From NCBI RefSeq assembly GCF_030818015.1, contig NZ_JAUSZX010000001.1, positions 2,294,001-2,358,000 on the forward strand: a stretch of 64,000 nt of DNA, written 5' to 3'. The DNA comes from Arthrobacter globiformis (GTDB taxonomy: Bacteria > Actinomycetota > Actinomycetes > Actinomycetales > Micrococcaceae). Made by a program: the position numbers and the translations under genes. The first letter of the stretch is position 1. Every line of letters begins with the position of its first letter. Shown in pieces: positions 16,592 to 25,345 of the stretch. The notes under the pieces are model-generated. The model ran no database searches, was not told the DNA's origin, and worked only from the letters and a program-made list of their open reading frames with translations.

Positions 16592-17887
16592 CTATGCAGG
16601 TGTGATCCGAACCGGCAGGGTTTTGGGGCCGGACAGGAAATTCGCGGCCACGAACAGCGGTTCCCCGAGTAGCTCGACCTTCGCCAGGCGGGGGAGGAGT
16701 TCCTCGAGGACGATTCGCATCTCGAGCTTGGCCACGTGCTGGCCGATGCACTGGTGCGGGCCAAAACCGAAGGCGAGGTGTTTGTTCGGCTTGCGGGTGA
16801 TGTCAAACTCGTTCGGGTTCTCGAAGACTTCCTCGTCGCGGTTCGCGGACGGGTACAGCAGCATGACCCCGTCGCCGGCGGACAGCTTGCGGCCGCGGAA
16901 CTCGGTGTCCTCCGCCACGATCCTGAAGAAGTGCTTGACGGGCGATGCCCAGCGAAGGGCCTCGTCGACGACGCCGGGGATCAGGCTCGGGTCGGCGTGC
17001 ACCGCGTCGAGCAGTTCGGGATGGCGCGCGAATTGCTCGATGGCGCCCGAGATCGTCGACGAGGTGGTGTCGTGTCCGGCCGTGGCGATCGCGACGTAGT
17101 AGCCGTTGACGAAAGACTCTGGCAGATACTCTCCGTCGACCTTGGCGTTGGCGATGAGGGAGGCGAGGTCGTCGGTCGGGTTCTTCCGGCGGTCGGCCGA
17201 CAGTTCGTTGAAGTAGCGGAAGAAGTCCTGCAGCGTTGCCTTCCACGCTTTCGCGCTAGCGCCCTCGCCATCGTCGGCGTCGCTGCGTTTGGAGTCTTCA
17301 TCGGTCGTACCGAACAGTGCCTGTGTGAGGGTGAGCATCATTGGTTCATCCTCGGGCGGAACGCCGAAGAGGGTCATGATGACCCGCAGCGGGTAGTACA
17401 GCGAGAAGTCCTTGACGATGTCGACCTCGCGATCGCCCGTCAGGAGCTTGTTCACGGATGCGCGGGCGAGTTCGCGGATCGCTTCTTCGCGTTTGCGGAC
17501 GTTGGCCGGCATGAACCAGGCGCTCGTCACGTTCTTGATCTTCGTGTGTTCCGGGGCGTCCATGTAGGCGAGGGTGTCCTGCGTCCGCGCACCGTTGTTC
17601 GCGGCCTTCAGGTATTCGCGCCCGGCCCGGTCGACGAGGAACGGGTCGGCCTTCGCGCTAGAGAAGATCTTGGGATTGCGTTCGATCTCCATGATGTCAG
17701 CGTGCTTCGTTGCCAGCCAGACGGGATCGTAGCCGTCGATCTTGGCCAAGCCGAAGGGGTTGTTGGCTCTGAGCCACGCGAGTGCCGGATAGGTGCGCGT
17801 CTGCTCTTCGGCGTAGGAGGCAGGCAGCATCACTGCTTCGGCTATGTGGTTTGGGACTATTGCTGTGTCAGTCACGGTCTCGGTCAT
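16592..17887 (-). CDS. Cytochrome P450, CYP108-like (copy 1)
   Basis: 431 residues. This is a class I bacterial P450 that hydroxylates with O2 and electrons from ferredoxin. Across its length it resembles CYP108A1 (P450terp, alpha-terpineol hydroxylase, 428 residues): IEGYDP..WIATKHAD-type start (here IDGYDPVWLATKHADIMEIE), MDAPEHTKIKNV, YYPLRVIM, AIATAGHDTTSS in the I helix (about 267-278), EALR at 309-312 and the heme loop FGFGPHQCIG with Cys380. There is no membrane anchor. A redox chain is encoded in the same operon (21183-22777). The substrate is inferred to be a monoterpenoid or similar hydrocarbon. Confidence 0.92.
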   Translation of the reverse strand: MTETVTDTAIVPNHIAEAVMLPASYAEEQTRTYPALAWLRANNPFGLAKIDGYDPVWLATKHADIMEIERNPKIFSSAKADPFLVDRAGREYLKAANNGARTQDTLAYMDAPEHTKIKNVTSAWFMPANVRKREEAIRELARASVNKLLTGDREVDIVKDFSLYYPLRVIMTLFGVPPEDEPMMLTLTQALFGTTDEDSKRSDADDGEGASAKAWKATLQDFFRYFNELSADRRKNPTDDLASLIANAKVDGEYLPESFVNGYYVAIATAGHDTTSSTISGAIEQFARHPELLDAVHADPSLIPGVVDEALRWASPVKHFFRIVAEDTEFRGRKLSAGDGVMLLYPSANRDEEVFENPNEFDITRKPNKHLAFGFGPHQCIGQHVAKLEMRIVLEELLPRLAKVELLGEPLFVAANFLSGPKTLPVRITPA

Positions 17888-17966
17888 GGTGTCCTTCCGG
17901 TGGTCGGAATATCGGTTCTCGCGGGACAGGTGCGGGCGGGAGGCCCGCCCGCACCCGCTGACGCGG

Positions 17967-19610
17967 TCAGGCGGGGGCGCCGGAGGTCGCGGCCAGGTAG
18001 GGGCAGCCCGAGGCTGCAGCCTCGTCCTGCGCTGAGGTGACGCCGCGGAGCAGGTCAGCGGCTTTCTCTCCGATCATGATCGAGGGCGCGTTGGTGTTGC
18101 CGCTGGTGATTTGCGGCATGATCGAGGCGTCCGCGATGCGGAGCCCTGCTATGCCGTGCACGCGCAGCTCAGCGTCGACGACGCCTGTCTCCGGCGTGCC
18201 GATCCGGCAGGACCCGGCGGCGTGATACATGTGCTGCGTGTCGGCGCGTACCCACTGCTCCCGCAGGGCGCCGGTGACCGAAGTGCCGGGGTTTACCTGC
18301 TCCCGCAGAATCGACCGGAGCGGTGATTGCTGGGTAAGCTCCGAGACGAAGTCGAGTGCCCGGAGGACAGCATCGACCTCATGCTGCTGGCTGAGCAGGT
18401 TGCTGACAATGCGCGGGGGAGCCGCTGGGTCTGCTGAGCGAAGCGTGACGGCGCCTCGCGAGCTCGGGCCGTTGTAAGACAGCCCGATGGACATTCCGAG
18501 GGTGTTGGGGGACCGGAATCCATGCTCCCAGAACCAGCCCGGGACGAAGATCATCTGAAAGTCCGGGCTGGCAAGGGCAGGGTCGGAACGCCAGAAGATC
18601 GCGGCTTCGCCGGCGTTGGATGTAAGCACGCCCGTGCGGGAAGTGCGCCACTCTTCTGCTGCGGCGGGATCGCCGGCGACGGCGAGAGTGTTATCGGCAT
18701 CCGTCGCGTAGTGGGTCAAGGTGAATGGATGGTCCTGAAGGTTTCGGCCGACCTGGGGGGAGTCGAGCACGACGTCGATTCCGAGGGCGCGGAGTTCGTC
18801 TGCCGGTCCGATGCCCGAGAGCATCAGGAGTTTAGGGGTGTTGTAGGCGCCGGCAGAGAGCACGATTTCACGTCCTGCCCGGGCGGTGACAACGTCGCCG
18901 TCGTGCTCGAACTGGACGCCGACGGCGCGTCCGGACTCGACGAGGATGCGCTGCACGTAGGCGTTGGTCACCAGCACGAAGTTCTGCCGGGCCAGTGCCG
19001 GGCGCAGGAAGGCGTCCGCCGAAGAGCAGCGCTGTCCGTCGCGGCCGGTCACCTGGAGCCGGCCGACGCCGGCCTGCTGTGCACCGTTGATGTCGTCGTT
19101 CCGCTCGATGCCGAGCTGGACCGCCGCGTCGATGTAGTTCTGCTCGTACCCGGAGAACCAGCGCTTTGTCGTGACACCCATCGGTCCGTCGGTACCGTGA
19201 AATTCGTCCTGGAGGTCCGTGTTCGCTTCGGAGCGCTTGAAGTAAGGCAGGACCTGGTCATAGGACCATCCCGTGGCCCCGTGTTCGTTCTCCCAGGCAT
19301 CGAAGTCCCCGCGGGCGCCGCGTACGTAGAACATGGCATTAAGGGAGGAGCTGCCGCCGAGCACCTTGCCGCGCGGCAGGAACAGCCTTCGACCTGCAAG
19401 ACCGGGTTCCGGGTCGGAGTTGTAGTTCCAGTCTTTTTCACCTTGGAAGAGGCCGGCGAACAGAAGTGGGGTGCGGATCAGGTCGTCGTCGTCGCTTCCG
19501 CCAGCCTCAAGGAGCAGGACGCTGTAGCCGTCCTCACTCAAGCGTCCGGCGACGGCACAGCCGGCAGACCCGGCGCCGACGATGATGTAGTCGTAGTCAT
19601 AATCTTTCAT
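17967..19610 (-). CDS. GMC-family FAD alcohol oxidoreductase
   Basis: 547 residues of glucose-methanol-choline type. The FAD fold is YIIVGAGSAGCAVAGRLSE (about 9-27) with LLLEAGG at about 34. The GMC signature 1 is LPRGKVLGGSSSLNAMFYVRG (about 79; split here as LPRGKVLGGSSSLNAM and FYVRG). Signature 2 includes LSAGAYNTPKLLMLSGIGP. The catalytic His is in HMYHAAGSCRIGT (about 463) and the C-terminal Asn in TSGNTNAP (about 505). Such enzymes oxidise primary alcohols to aldehydes. Directly downstream of the aldehyde dehydrogenase gene and upstream of P450 copy 1, it is well placed to oxidise the P450 product. The extra tail ending ATSGAPA is unusual but short. Confidence 0.9.
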   Translation of the reverse strand: MKDYDYDYIIVGAGSAGCAVAGRLSEDGYSVLLLEAGGSDDDDLIRTPLLFAGLFQGEKDWNYNSDPEPGLAGRRLFLPRGKVLGGSSSLNAMFYVRGARGDFDAWENEHGATGWSYDQVLPYFKRSEANTDLQDEFHGTDGPMGVTTKRWFSGYEQNYIDAAVQLGIERNDDINGAQQAGVGRLQVTGRDGQRCSSADAFLRPALARQNFVLVTNAYVQRILVESGRAVGVQFEHDGDVVTARAGREIVLSAGAYNTPKLLMLSGIGPADELRALGIDVVLDSPQVGRNLQDHPFTLTHYATDADNTLAVAGDPAAAEEWRTSRTGVLTSNAGEAAIFWRSDPALASPDFQMIFVPGWFWEHGFRSPNTLGMSIGLSYNGPSSRGAVTLRSADPAAPPRIVSNLLSQQHEVDAVLRALDFVSELTQQSPLRSILREQVNPGTSVTGALREQWVRADTQHMYHAAGSCRIGTPETGVVDAELRVHGIAGLRIADASIMPQITSGNTNAPSIMIGEKAADLLRGVTSAQDEAAASGCPYLAATSGAPA

Positions 19611-19662
19611 GATGGTCTCCTCAATTCCTGAATCGTGGACGATCGTCTGTCGTTAGGCCGGT

Positions 19663-21123
19663 TCACGGCGCGTTGTAGATCGTCTTGAGGCTCTGGTATG
19701 CGGCCAGTCCCTCCGGACCTTGTTCCCGGCCCAGTCCGCTGGCCTTGACGCCGCCGAACGGCGAACCGATGTCGTGGCTGTAGAAGTTGATGCCAACGCC
19801 GCCGGTCTGGATACGGCGTGCGACGTCGAGGGCGCGATCGGTGTCCTGTCCCCAGACAGAACCACCGAGGCCGAATTCGCTGTCGTTGGCCATCGCGATG
19901 GCGTCATCGATTGTGTCGTAGGGAATGACGGCCAGGACCGGGCCGAAGATCTCTTCCCGTGCAATCGTTGAGTCGTTGGTGACGTCGGCGAAGACCGTGG
20001 GCTCGATGAAGTAGCCCCGGTCGAGGTGGGCAGGGCGCTTGCCGCCGGTGGTGATTCGGCCACCTTCGGCCAGCCCCACCTCGATGTACCTCTCGACGCG
20101 GGCACGTTGCCGTTCCGAGACGAGCGGTCCCACCTGTGTGGCCGGGTCGAGGGCGTCACCGACCCTGAGTGAGCCCACGATGTCAGTGATCTGGTCGACG
20201 AATTCGTTGTATTTGGCACGTGGGGCGAAAATACGCGTGCACAGGTAGCAGGTCTGGCCGTTGTTCTGCAGCGTGGCATCGACGAACTCCGCCGCCAGCG
20301 CGGGAAGATCTGCGTCGTCGAGAAGGATGGCTGCGGACTTGCCTCCGAGTTCGAGCGTCACGGGGCGAAGCAGCTGGCCGCAGGTAGCGCCGATGCTGCG
20401 GCCAGCCTCGGTTGAGCCCGTAAAGCCTACTTTGTCCACGCCGGGGTGGCCTACGAGGTAGGCTCCCACTTCACGGCCCGCAGGGACGATGTTCAGGACT
20501 CCTGCGGGAATGCCCGCCGCCTGGGCGGCCTCAGCCAGGGTGTAGGAGTCGAGGACTGTCTCGGGCGACGGCTTGATGACCATCGTGCAGCCTGCTGCCA
20601 GGGCGGGAGCGATCTTGACGAACGCGAGAGCCTGGGGAAAGTTCCACGGGACGATTGCTGCGACAACGCCGACCGGCTCGTGCCGCACGCGGGTCGGGCG
20701 GCCGAAGATGCCGGCACGCTGCTCCTCGATGCCCCTTTCGCGGATGAGACCGGCGTAATAGCGCAGTGCAACGGCTGGGAAGCCGCCCTCAACGGGCCCG
20801 GACATCGAGATGGGCATGCCGTTCTGGCTGCTGACCTGACGCGCGATTTCGCCGCCCCGCTTTTCGAGTTCGTCCGCGAAGCGTTCGATGATCTCGGCTC
20901 GGCGGTCGGCGTCCCATGAGGCCCACCCCTGGGGATCGTCGAATGCTGCGCGGGCTGCCTCGACTGCCCGGTCGACGTCTTTCTCGTGGGCTTCGGGGAC
21001 CTGCCCGACGGGCTCCTCCGTCGATGGATTGACGGGCCGAATCACGCTGTTGGTTGAGGGGTCGACCCATTCCCCGCCAATGTACAGCTGGGTTTGAGTG
21101 GTCGTTTCGTCAGTGACAATCAT
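19663..21123 (-). CDS. Aldehyde dehydrogenase (NAD-dependent)
   Basis: 486 residues from the ATG at 21123 with GAGGAG upstream; a longer frame starting at 21387 only overlaps the ferredoxin gene. Family residues are present: Asn161 (PWNFP), Lys184 (IKPSPET), Glu258 (LELGGKSA) and the nucleophile Cys292 (NNGQTCYL), plus EEIFGPVL and the C-terminal PFGGVKASGLGREQG. It oxidises an aldehyde to a carboxylate in the cytoplasm. Between ferredoxin and the GMC alcohol oxidase gene, it would complete an alkyl-OH to aldehyde to acid sequence, as seen for p-cymene or perillyl-type substrates. The exact aldehyde is unknown. Confidence 0.92.
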   Translation of the reverse strand: MIVTDETTTQTQLYIGGEWVDPSTNSVIRPVNPSTEEPVGQVPEAHEKDVDRAVEAARAAFDDPQGWASWDADRRAEIIERFADELEKRGGEIARQVSSQNGMPISMSGPVEGGFPAVALRYYAGLIRERGIEEQRAGIFGRPTRVRHEPVGVVAAIVPWNFPQALAFVKIAPALAAGCTMVIKPSPETVLDSYTLAEAAQAAGIPAGVLNIVPAGREVGAYLVGHPGVDKVGFTGSTEAGRSIGATCGQLLRPVTLELGGKSAAILLDDADLPALAAEFVDATLQNNGQTCYLCTRIFAPRAKYNEFVDQITDIVGSLRVGDALDPATQVGPLVSERQRARVERYIEVGLAEGGRITTGGKRPAHLDRGYFIEPTVFADVTNDSTIAREEIFGPVLAVIPYDTIDDAIAMANDSEFGLGGSVWGQDTDRALDVARRIQTGGVGINFYSHDIGSPFGGVKASGLGREQGPEGLAAYQSLKTIYNAP

Positions 21124-21177
21124 GGCATTTCTCCTCAAGGTGGTGCTTAGTGGTGGGTTGATGGAAGCTGCGGATGT

Positions 21178-21581
21178 GCGGTTCAGCCTTGGGAGGGTGG
21201 GGTCCGGACGCAGAGGCCGTCGTGTTCGGCGCCGAGCAGGAGCTGGCAGGAAAGGCGGGATGTCGGCCGGGCTTCGTCCAGGAATTCGATGAGGGCTTCC
21301 TCCTCCGGTGCCGGTTCTTCGAAGGTGTTGTGCCAGGGTGCGTCGACGTATACGTGGCAGGTGGCGCAGGAGCAGCCGCCGCCGCATTCGGCGACGATGC
21401 CGTCGATGCCGCGCAGCGTTGCGACTTCCATGAGGCTCATGCCGGGTTCGACTTCAACGGGCTGTTCTTTTCCGTCAGCGGTGACGTAGGTGATCTTGAT
21501 CAAGGGGTTTCCTCGGTGGATCAGGCGGGAACGAGGTCCCGCAGGGGAATGGAAATGTCGGGGAGGAGATCGATGGAAGGG
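21178..21581. repeat. Duplicated ferredoxin segment, copy 1
   Basis: This 404-base segment matches 25510-25914. The ferredoxin coding part is identical except around the start codon, and a few differences occur in the adjoining 3' end of the reductase gene. Direct orientation, 4.3 kb apart. Confidence 0.9.
21183..21503 (-). CDS. 2Fe-2S ferredoxin (putidaredoxin type), copy 1
   Basis: 106 residues. It carries electrons from the ferredoxin reductase to the P450s. Cluster ligands follow the adrenodoxin/putidaredoxin pattern: Cys40, Cys46 and Cys49 in ECGGGCSCATCHV and Cys86 in RLSCQL. The C-terminal region LLGAEHDGLCVRTP is typical of P450 ferredoxins. The start must be a TTG (21503), because the base pattern GGAAACCCCTTGATC replaces the CCCCCATGATC of copy 2. 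Translation may therefore be weaker than that of copy 2. It lies 17 bases after the reductase stop and 59 bases before the aldehyde dehydrogenase gene. Confidence 0.92.
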   Translation of the reverse strand: MIKITYVTADGKEQPVEVEPGMSLMEVATLRGIDGIVAECGGGCSCATCHVYVDAPWHNTFEEPAPEEEALIEFLDEARPTSRLSCQLLLGAEHDGLCVRTPPSQG

Positions 21582-22777
21582 GAGGCGCCGGAAGCGATCC
21601 ATTTCTTTCCTGCCATGAAATCTCCGGGTGCGTTGACTGCCTCCACCGCGAGAAGCCGATCGGCGGCGTCCAGGTGGTAGATTGCGAACGAGGCCGAGGA
21701 AGGGTTGCCGCGCAGTATCGTGCGGGATGACCCTGCGAGCAGCCCGGCGATCTTGAGGTTTACGTCGTACTGATCGGACCAGAACCAGGGCACCTCGGCG
21801 CGGGGTACAGCCCGGCCGGTGATGGCCGCCGCGGCCTGCTTTGCCTGCTCCGTGGCATTCGGTATGCTCTCCAGCCTGATCCGCCCTGGATAGCCCGGCA
21901 CTTCCCGGCGCGTTACGTCCCCCACTGCGTAGACACGGGGCAGGCTCGAGCGGGCGGATGCGTCGACGACGACGCCGCCGTCGCACTCTGCCCCCAGTTG
22001 CCGCAGCAACTCGTCCCGGGGCTCGGCTCCGACTCCGATGACTATGGCGTCGCAGGGAAGCCGTCTACCATCTTCGAGAATGACAGCCTCGACCGCGCCG
22101 TCCTCGCCGGCCACGACCTCCTTCAGTGCCGCGTTGACGAGGATATCGACGCCCTTGTCCCGGTGGAGCGCGGTCAATGCCTCCGAGAGGAGCGGGCTCG
22201 CCACGCGCTGCAGGAGGCGCTCCTCGCGTTCGATGACAGTGACCTCGCACCCGCGGCTCCGTCCCGCGGCAGCGACCTCGAGTCCGACGAAGCCGCCGCC
22301 GATGATGACGACACGTGAGCGTGACTGAAGCACAGAGCGGAATCCGATGGCGTCGCGGTAGGTCCTCAACCACCAGCAGCCGCGTTCGGGTAGCGCATGC
22401 GGCAACGTGCGGGCTCGTGCACCAGTCGCCAGAACCAGCTCGTCAAAACCAAGCTCCGTCCTGTCATCTAGCGTCGCAGTACGGGTGGGCAGGTCCACGG
22501 ACTCAACCCGGCGGCCGAGCTTCAGTTCGATGTTCTGGTCCGTGTAGTAGGACGGGGCACGGAGCAGATCGGCGTCGGCCTCCCCATGGAGGTACGCCTT
22601 GGAGATCGGCGGGCGGTGGTACGGGTACTCGTCCTCGTCGCCGACTATAGTGATGGTGCCTGAGTGCCCGTACTGGCGCAGTGTTGCGGCTGTGGCGGCC
22701 CCGGCGTGGCCGGCACCCACGATGAGGACGCGTGATTGCAGGGAATCAGACTGTGTTGCCGTGTCGTTGGCACTCAT
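21521..22777 (-). CDS. Ferredoxin-NAD(P)+ reductase (putidaredoxin-reductase type)
   Basis: 418 residues. It is an FAD protein that passes electrons from NAD(P)H to the 2Fe-2S ferredoxin. FAD site: VLIVGAGHAGAATAATLRQYG (about 16-36, given as VLIVGAGHAGAATAA plus TLRQYG). NAD site: VVIIGGGFVGLEVAA (about 156). Second FAD contact: VYAVGDVTRR. The C-terminal reductase domain has PWFWSDQYDVNLKIAG. The ATG at 22777 lies just 2 bases after the stop of P450 copy 2, so the two genes are tightly coupled. A stub of a second reductase gene lies at 25854-25916. Confidence 0.92.
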   Translation of the reverse strand: MSANDTATQSDSLQSRVLIVGAGHAGAATAATLRQYGHSGTITIVGDEDEYPYHRPPISKAYLHGEADADLLRAPSYYTDQNIELKLGRRVESVDLPTRTATLDDRTELGFDELVLATGARARTLPHALPERGCWWLRTYRDAIGFRSVLQSRSRVVIIGGGFVGLEVAAAGRSRGCEVTVIEREERLLQRVASPLLSEALTALHRDKGVDILVNAALKEVVAGEDGAVEAVILEDGRRLPCDAIVIGVGAEPRDELLRQLGAECDGGVVVDASARSSLPRVYAVGDVTRREVPGYPGRIRLESIPNATEQAKQAAAAITGRAVPRAEVPWFWSDQYDVNLKIAGLLAGSSRTILRGNPSSASFAIYHLDAADRLLAVEAVNAPGDFMAGKKWIASGASPSIDLLPDISIPLRDLVPA

Positions 22778-22779
22778 CT

Positions 22780-24078
22780 TCAGGCTGCCTCGAACCGGAT
22801 CGGAAGGGTCTTGGGGCCGGACAGGAAGTTGGCCTGGACGTAGCTGACAGGACCAGCCAGCTCGATCGACTTCAGGCGCGGCAGCAGCTCCTCGAAGAGG
22901 ATACGCATTTCGAGTTTCGCCACGTGCTGTCCGATGCACTGGTGGGGGCCGTATCCAAAGGCGATGTGCCTGTTCGGTTTGCGCGTGATGTCAAAGGAGA
23001 ACGGATCGGTGAAGATGTCCTCGTCACGGTTGGCCGACGGGTACATCAGCATGAGGCTGTCGCCTTCGCGCAGCTGGCGGCCACGGAACTCCATGTCTTC
23101 GCCCACGATGCGGTGGAAATGCTTGACGGGGGAAGCCCAGCGGAGAGCCTCGTCCACCAGTCCCGGAATGAGGGAGACATCATCGCGTACCGCCCTCAGC
23201 TGCTCCGGGTGGGCCGCCAGCTGCTGGATCGCTGTTGCCGTCGTTGCCGAGGTCGTATCGTGGCCAGCGGTGGCGATGGCAATGTAGTAACCGTTGACGA
23301 ACGAGTCGGGCAGTGGCGCCCCATCGACCTCTGCGTTCGCGACAATCGAGGCGAGATCGTGGGTAGGGTTCGCCCGCCGTTCGGCAGAGAGCTTGTCGAA
23401 GTACTGATGGAACTCGAGAACCGCTTCGCGCCAGGCACGCGCCGCAGCCTCCGGCGTGGCGGGAACGTCCGTGCGCTGGTGCTCCGGGTCCGAGTTGCCG
23501 AACATCTCCTGGGTCAGCTTGAGCATCGTCGGTTCGTCCTCTTGCGGAACACCGAACAGGCTCATGATCACGCGCAGTGGGTAGTGGAGCGCGATGTCTT
23601 TGACGAAGTCGACCTCCCCGTCGTAAGAGAGCAATTTTTCCACCGACTGCCGTGCAATAGCCCGGATCGCCTCTTCCCGCTTACGGACATTCGCGGGCAT
23701 GAACCAGGACGCAGTGACGTTCTTGATCTTGGTGTGTTCGGGGGCGTCCATGTTGGCCAGCGTGTCCAGGCCCCGCCTGCCCTCGTTCATGGTTTTGAGG
23801 AATTCGGTGTCAACCACTGAATTGATGTAGGGCTCGCCGAGACCACTGCGGAAGACCGTCGGGGTCCGTTCGATCTCCATGATGTCGGCATGCTTAGTGG
23901 CCAGCCAGATGGGAGCATAGCCTTCGACCTCGGCGCGGGCGAAGGGCATGTTTTCGCGCAGCCACGTCAGTGCCGGGTGCACGATGCCGGCCTCATCGCG
24001 GTAGGAGGCTGGAAGGATCACGGATTTGGCGACGTCGTCCGGGATGATGGCCTGGTCTTGGGTGACGGCAGTAGACAT
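22780..24078 (-). CDS. Cytochrome P450, CYP108-like (copy 2)
   Basis: 432 residues from the ATG at 24078, preceded by AGGAGATCCCTC; longer upstream frames lack support. Like copy 1 it resembles CYP108A1: VEGYAPIWLATKHADIMEIE, MDAPEHTKIKNV, HYPLRVIMSLFGVPQEDEP, AIATAGHDTTSA in the I helix, EALR and the heme loop FGYGPHQCIG with Cys381. The two P450s are clear paralogues but differ in the B-C loop (about residues 80-105) and at the substrate-facing segment after the I helix, so different substrates or positions are likely. First P450 in the operon, between the SnoaL-like gene and the reductase. Confidence 0.92.
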   Translation of the reverse strand: MSTAVTQDQAIIPDDVAKSVILPASYRDEAGIVHPALTWLRENMPFARAEVEGYAPIWLATKHADIMEIERTPTVFRSGLGEPYINSVVDTEFLKTMNEGRRGLDTLANMDAPEHTKIKNVTASWFMPANVRKREEAIRAIARQSVEKLLSYDGEVDFVKDIALHYPLRVIMSLFGVPQEDEPTMLKLTQEMFGNSDPEHQRTDVPATPEAAARAWREAVLEFHQYFDKLSAERRANPTHDLASIVANAEVDGAPLPDSFVNGYYIAIATAGHDTTSATTATAIQQLAAHPEQLRAVRDDVSLIPGLVDEALRWASPVKHFHRIVGEDMEFRGRQLREGDSLMLMYPSANRDEDIFTDPFSFDITRKPNRHIAFGYGPHQCIGQHVAKLEMRILFEELLPRLKSIELAGPVSYVQANFLSGPKTLPIRFEAA

Positions 24079-24158
24079 GAGGGATCTCCTGGTGATGGGT
24101 CCCCACGAGTGTGGGGCGAACGGGGTGGGGTGGGAGCTGAAGATGGCGCCTGGCGTGA

Positions 24159-24668
24159 TCAGCCGAAGACGCTCTGTTCCTGGTCGCCTTGGGTCCAGAC
24201 GACGCGCAGGTGCATGCGGGACAAACGCCAACCTTCGGGAGTGCGGCGGAAAGTCCATTCGTAGGGGCCGCCGATGTCGTAATGCTTTGAGGGATTTTCT
24301 GGGTCCTGTACTCCGGCGAACCAAAGGTAGGCGGTGCCGGTGGCAGTATCCCCGTCGACCTCGAACTGCATGTTTGTCATTGAATGCTGCATGGAGAGGT
24401 AGGGTTCTTCCGCGGCCTCGCATACCTCACGGATCTTCTGCCGGCCGTGGTGTGTACCGAAAGGCCCGAATTCGAATTCAGCGTCCTCGACGAAGCAAAG
24501 GCTCCAGGCGTACCAATCCTTCGCGTCGGAGGTGCGGCAATAGCGATTCATGAGAGCCCCGAGGGCTTCCTTATCTTCAAGGACCCTGAGGCGGGCTTCG
24601 AGTTGCTGGACATAGTCGGTCAGCGCAGTGTCAGTTCCTGTGGTTGGGTTCACTTCTTGAGTAGTCAT
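24159..24668 (-). CDS. SnoaL/NTF2-like fold protein, first gene of the P450 operon
   Basis: 169 residues. Core: LRVLEDKEALGALMNRYCRT, DWYAWSLCFVEDAEFEFGPF, GRQKIREVCEAAEEPYLSMQ and HSMTNMQFEVDGDTATGTAY, the conserved pattern of the SnoaL_4 / nuclear transport factor 2-like group. These cone-shaped folds serve as isomerases, cyclases, dehydratases or small-molecule binders. No catalytic Asp/His pair is certain here. It opens the operon, 80 bases before P450 copy 2, so a role in handling the hydroxylated product is possible. GGAAGG precedes the ATG at 24668. Confidence 0.8.
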   Translation of the reverse strand: MTTQEVNPTTGTDTALTDYVQQLEARLRVLEDKEALGALMNRYCRTSDAKDWYAWSLCFVEDAEFEFGPFGTHHGRQKIREVCEAAEEPYLSMQHSMTNMQFEVDGDTATGTAYLWFAGVQDPENPSKHYDIGGPYEWTFRRTPEGWRLSRMHLRVVWTQGDQEQSVFG

Positions 24669-25138
24669 GGCATACCTTCCGTTTCTCCCCCTTGCAGACG
24701 TCGATGTTTGCGATGGGGTGCTGTTCTCGTTTTCCGGTGTAGCTACAGCGCCATAGTGGATTGGGGGAGCATCACCGGATGGAAAAAGGCTATTGTTGTG
24801 ATTCGGCTCACGGTAGGGCTCAGTTCGCTATTAGATGATGCTTCCTTGGCATCACCCCCTGCGAGGGTTCAGACACGATCCGAACTTCTCATCGTCGTGT
24901 CAGGATTTTTCGAAGGGTTACTCAATGAGTGAGCGCGAAGAAACCTGGAGCTTGGATTTCAAGGACGCTGAGGCGAATGGCTGTTAGCCAAGTAATTCTG
25001 CCGCGGTTGCGGGATCAAGAAGGGCGAAGCTGTCGCCTTAGGGAGCCAGTCTCGTGGCATGTAGTTCGAACGCTTGATTGCCGATGATTGGGCTCTGCGG
25101 CAGAAGACACATGCCTGTCGAGGCCTTCCAGGTCGGGG
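24669..25138. other. Upstream region of the P450 operon
   Basis: 470 bases without a gene. It should hold the operon promoter, and it contains the conserved 61-base element at 24798-24858. No -35/-10 pair could be assigned with confidence. Confidence 0.5.
24798..24858 (-). promoter_or_regulatory. Conserved upstream element, site 1
   Basis: This 61-base stretch aligns without gaps to 26023-26083 (43 identical positions), including GTGAT at one end, TCACGGTAGG inside and ATCACCCC at the other end. The nearest gene start is 24668. A shared element upstream of two related units, next to a LysR gene, suggests a common regulator site or a duplicated promoter. Confidence 0.55.
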
Positions 25139-25285
25139 CTAAAGCCTGCTGCGGAGCCTGTCGGGTGAGCAAACGAAGAACGTCGGCTGCTCCACCTGGG
25201 CGAACGGCACCACGAGCCATCGGCCGCCGTAAAATTCGACATACGAGTCAGGGGAGCATTTTGCGAAGGCTTCTTCACGTGTCAT
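25139..25285 (-). CDS. 48-residue protein of unknown function
   Basis: ATG at 25285 with AAAGGA seven bases upstream; stop TAG at 25139. The protein begins MTREEAFAKCSPDSYVEFYG and continues with GRWLVVPFAQVEQPTFFVCS. Its varied composition, with few Arg/Pro/Ala runs, is unlike a shadow frame. Two Cys (10 and 39) are present. It follows the 46-residue ORF by 60 bases and is downstream of ferredoxin copy 2 on the same strand. Family unknown; it could be a small accessory protein or the start of a lost longer gene. Confidence 0.45.
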   Translation of the reverse strand: MTREEAFAKCSPDSYVEFYGGRWLVVPFAQVEQPTFFVCSPDRLRSRL

Positions 25286-25345
25286 CCGCCTGTCCTTTCA
25301 GAATCCAGCGAGCGGGAATGTCCATCGTTGTCATAACTGGGTTTT

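Noticed and set aside
16736..18040. 434-codon plus-strand frame opposite P450 copy 1
   Set aside because: Antisense shadow of the P450; the same kind of frame appears opposite P450 copy 2 (22732-23820), mirroring the paralogy of the real genes.
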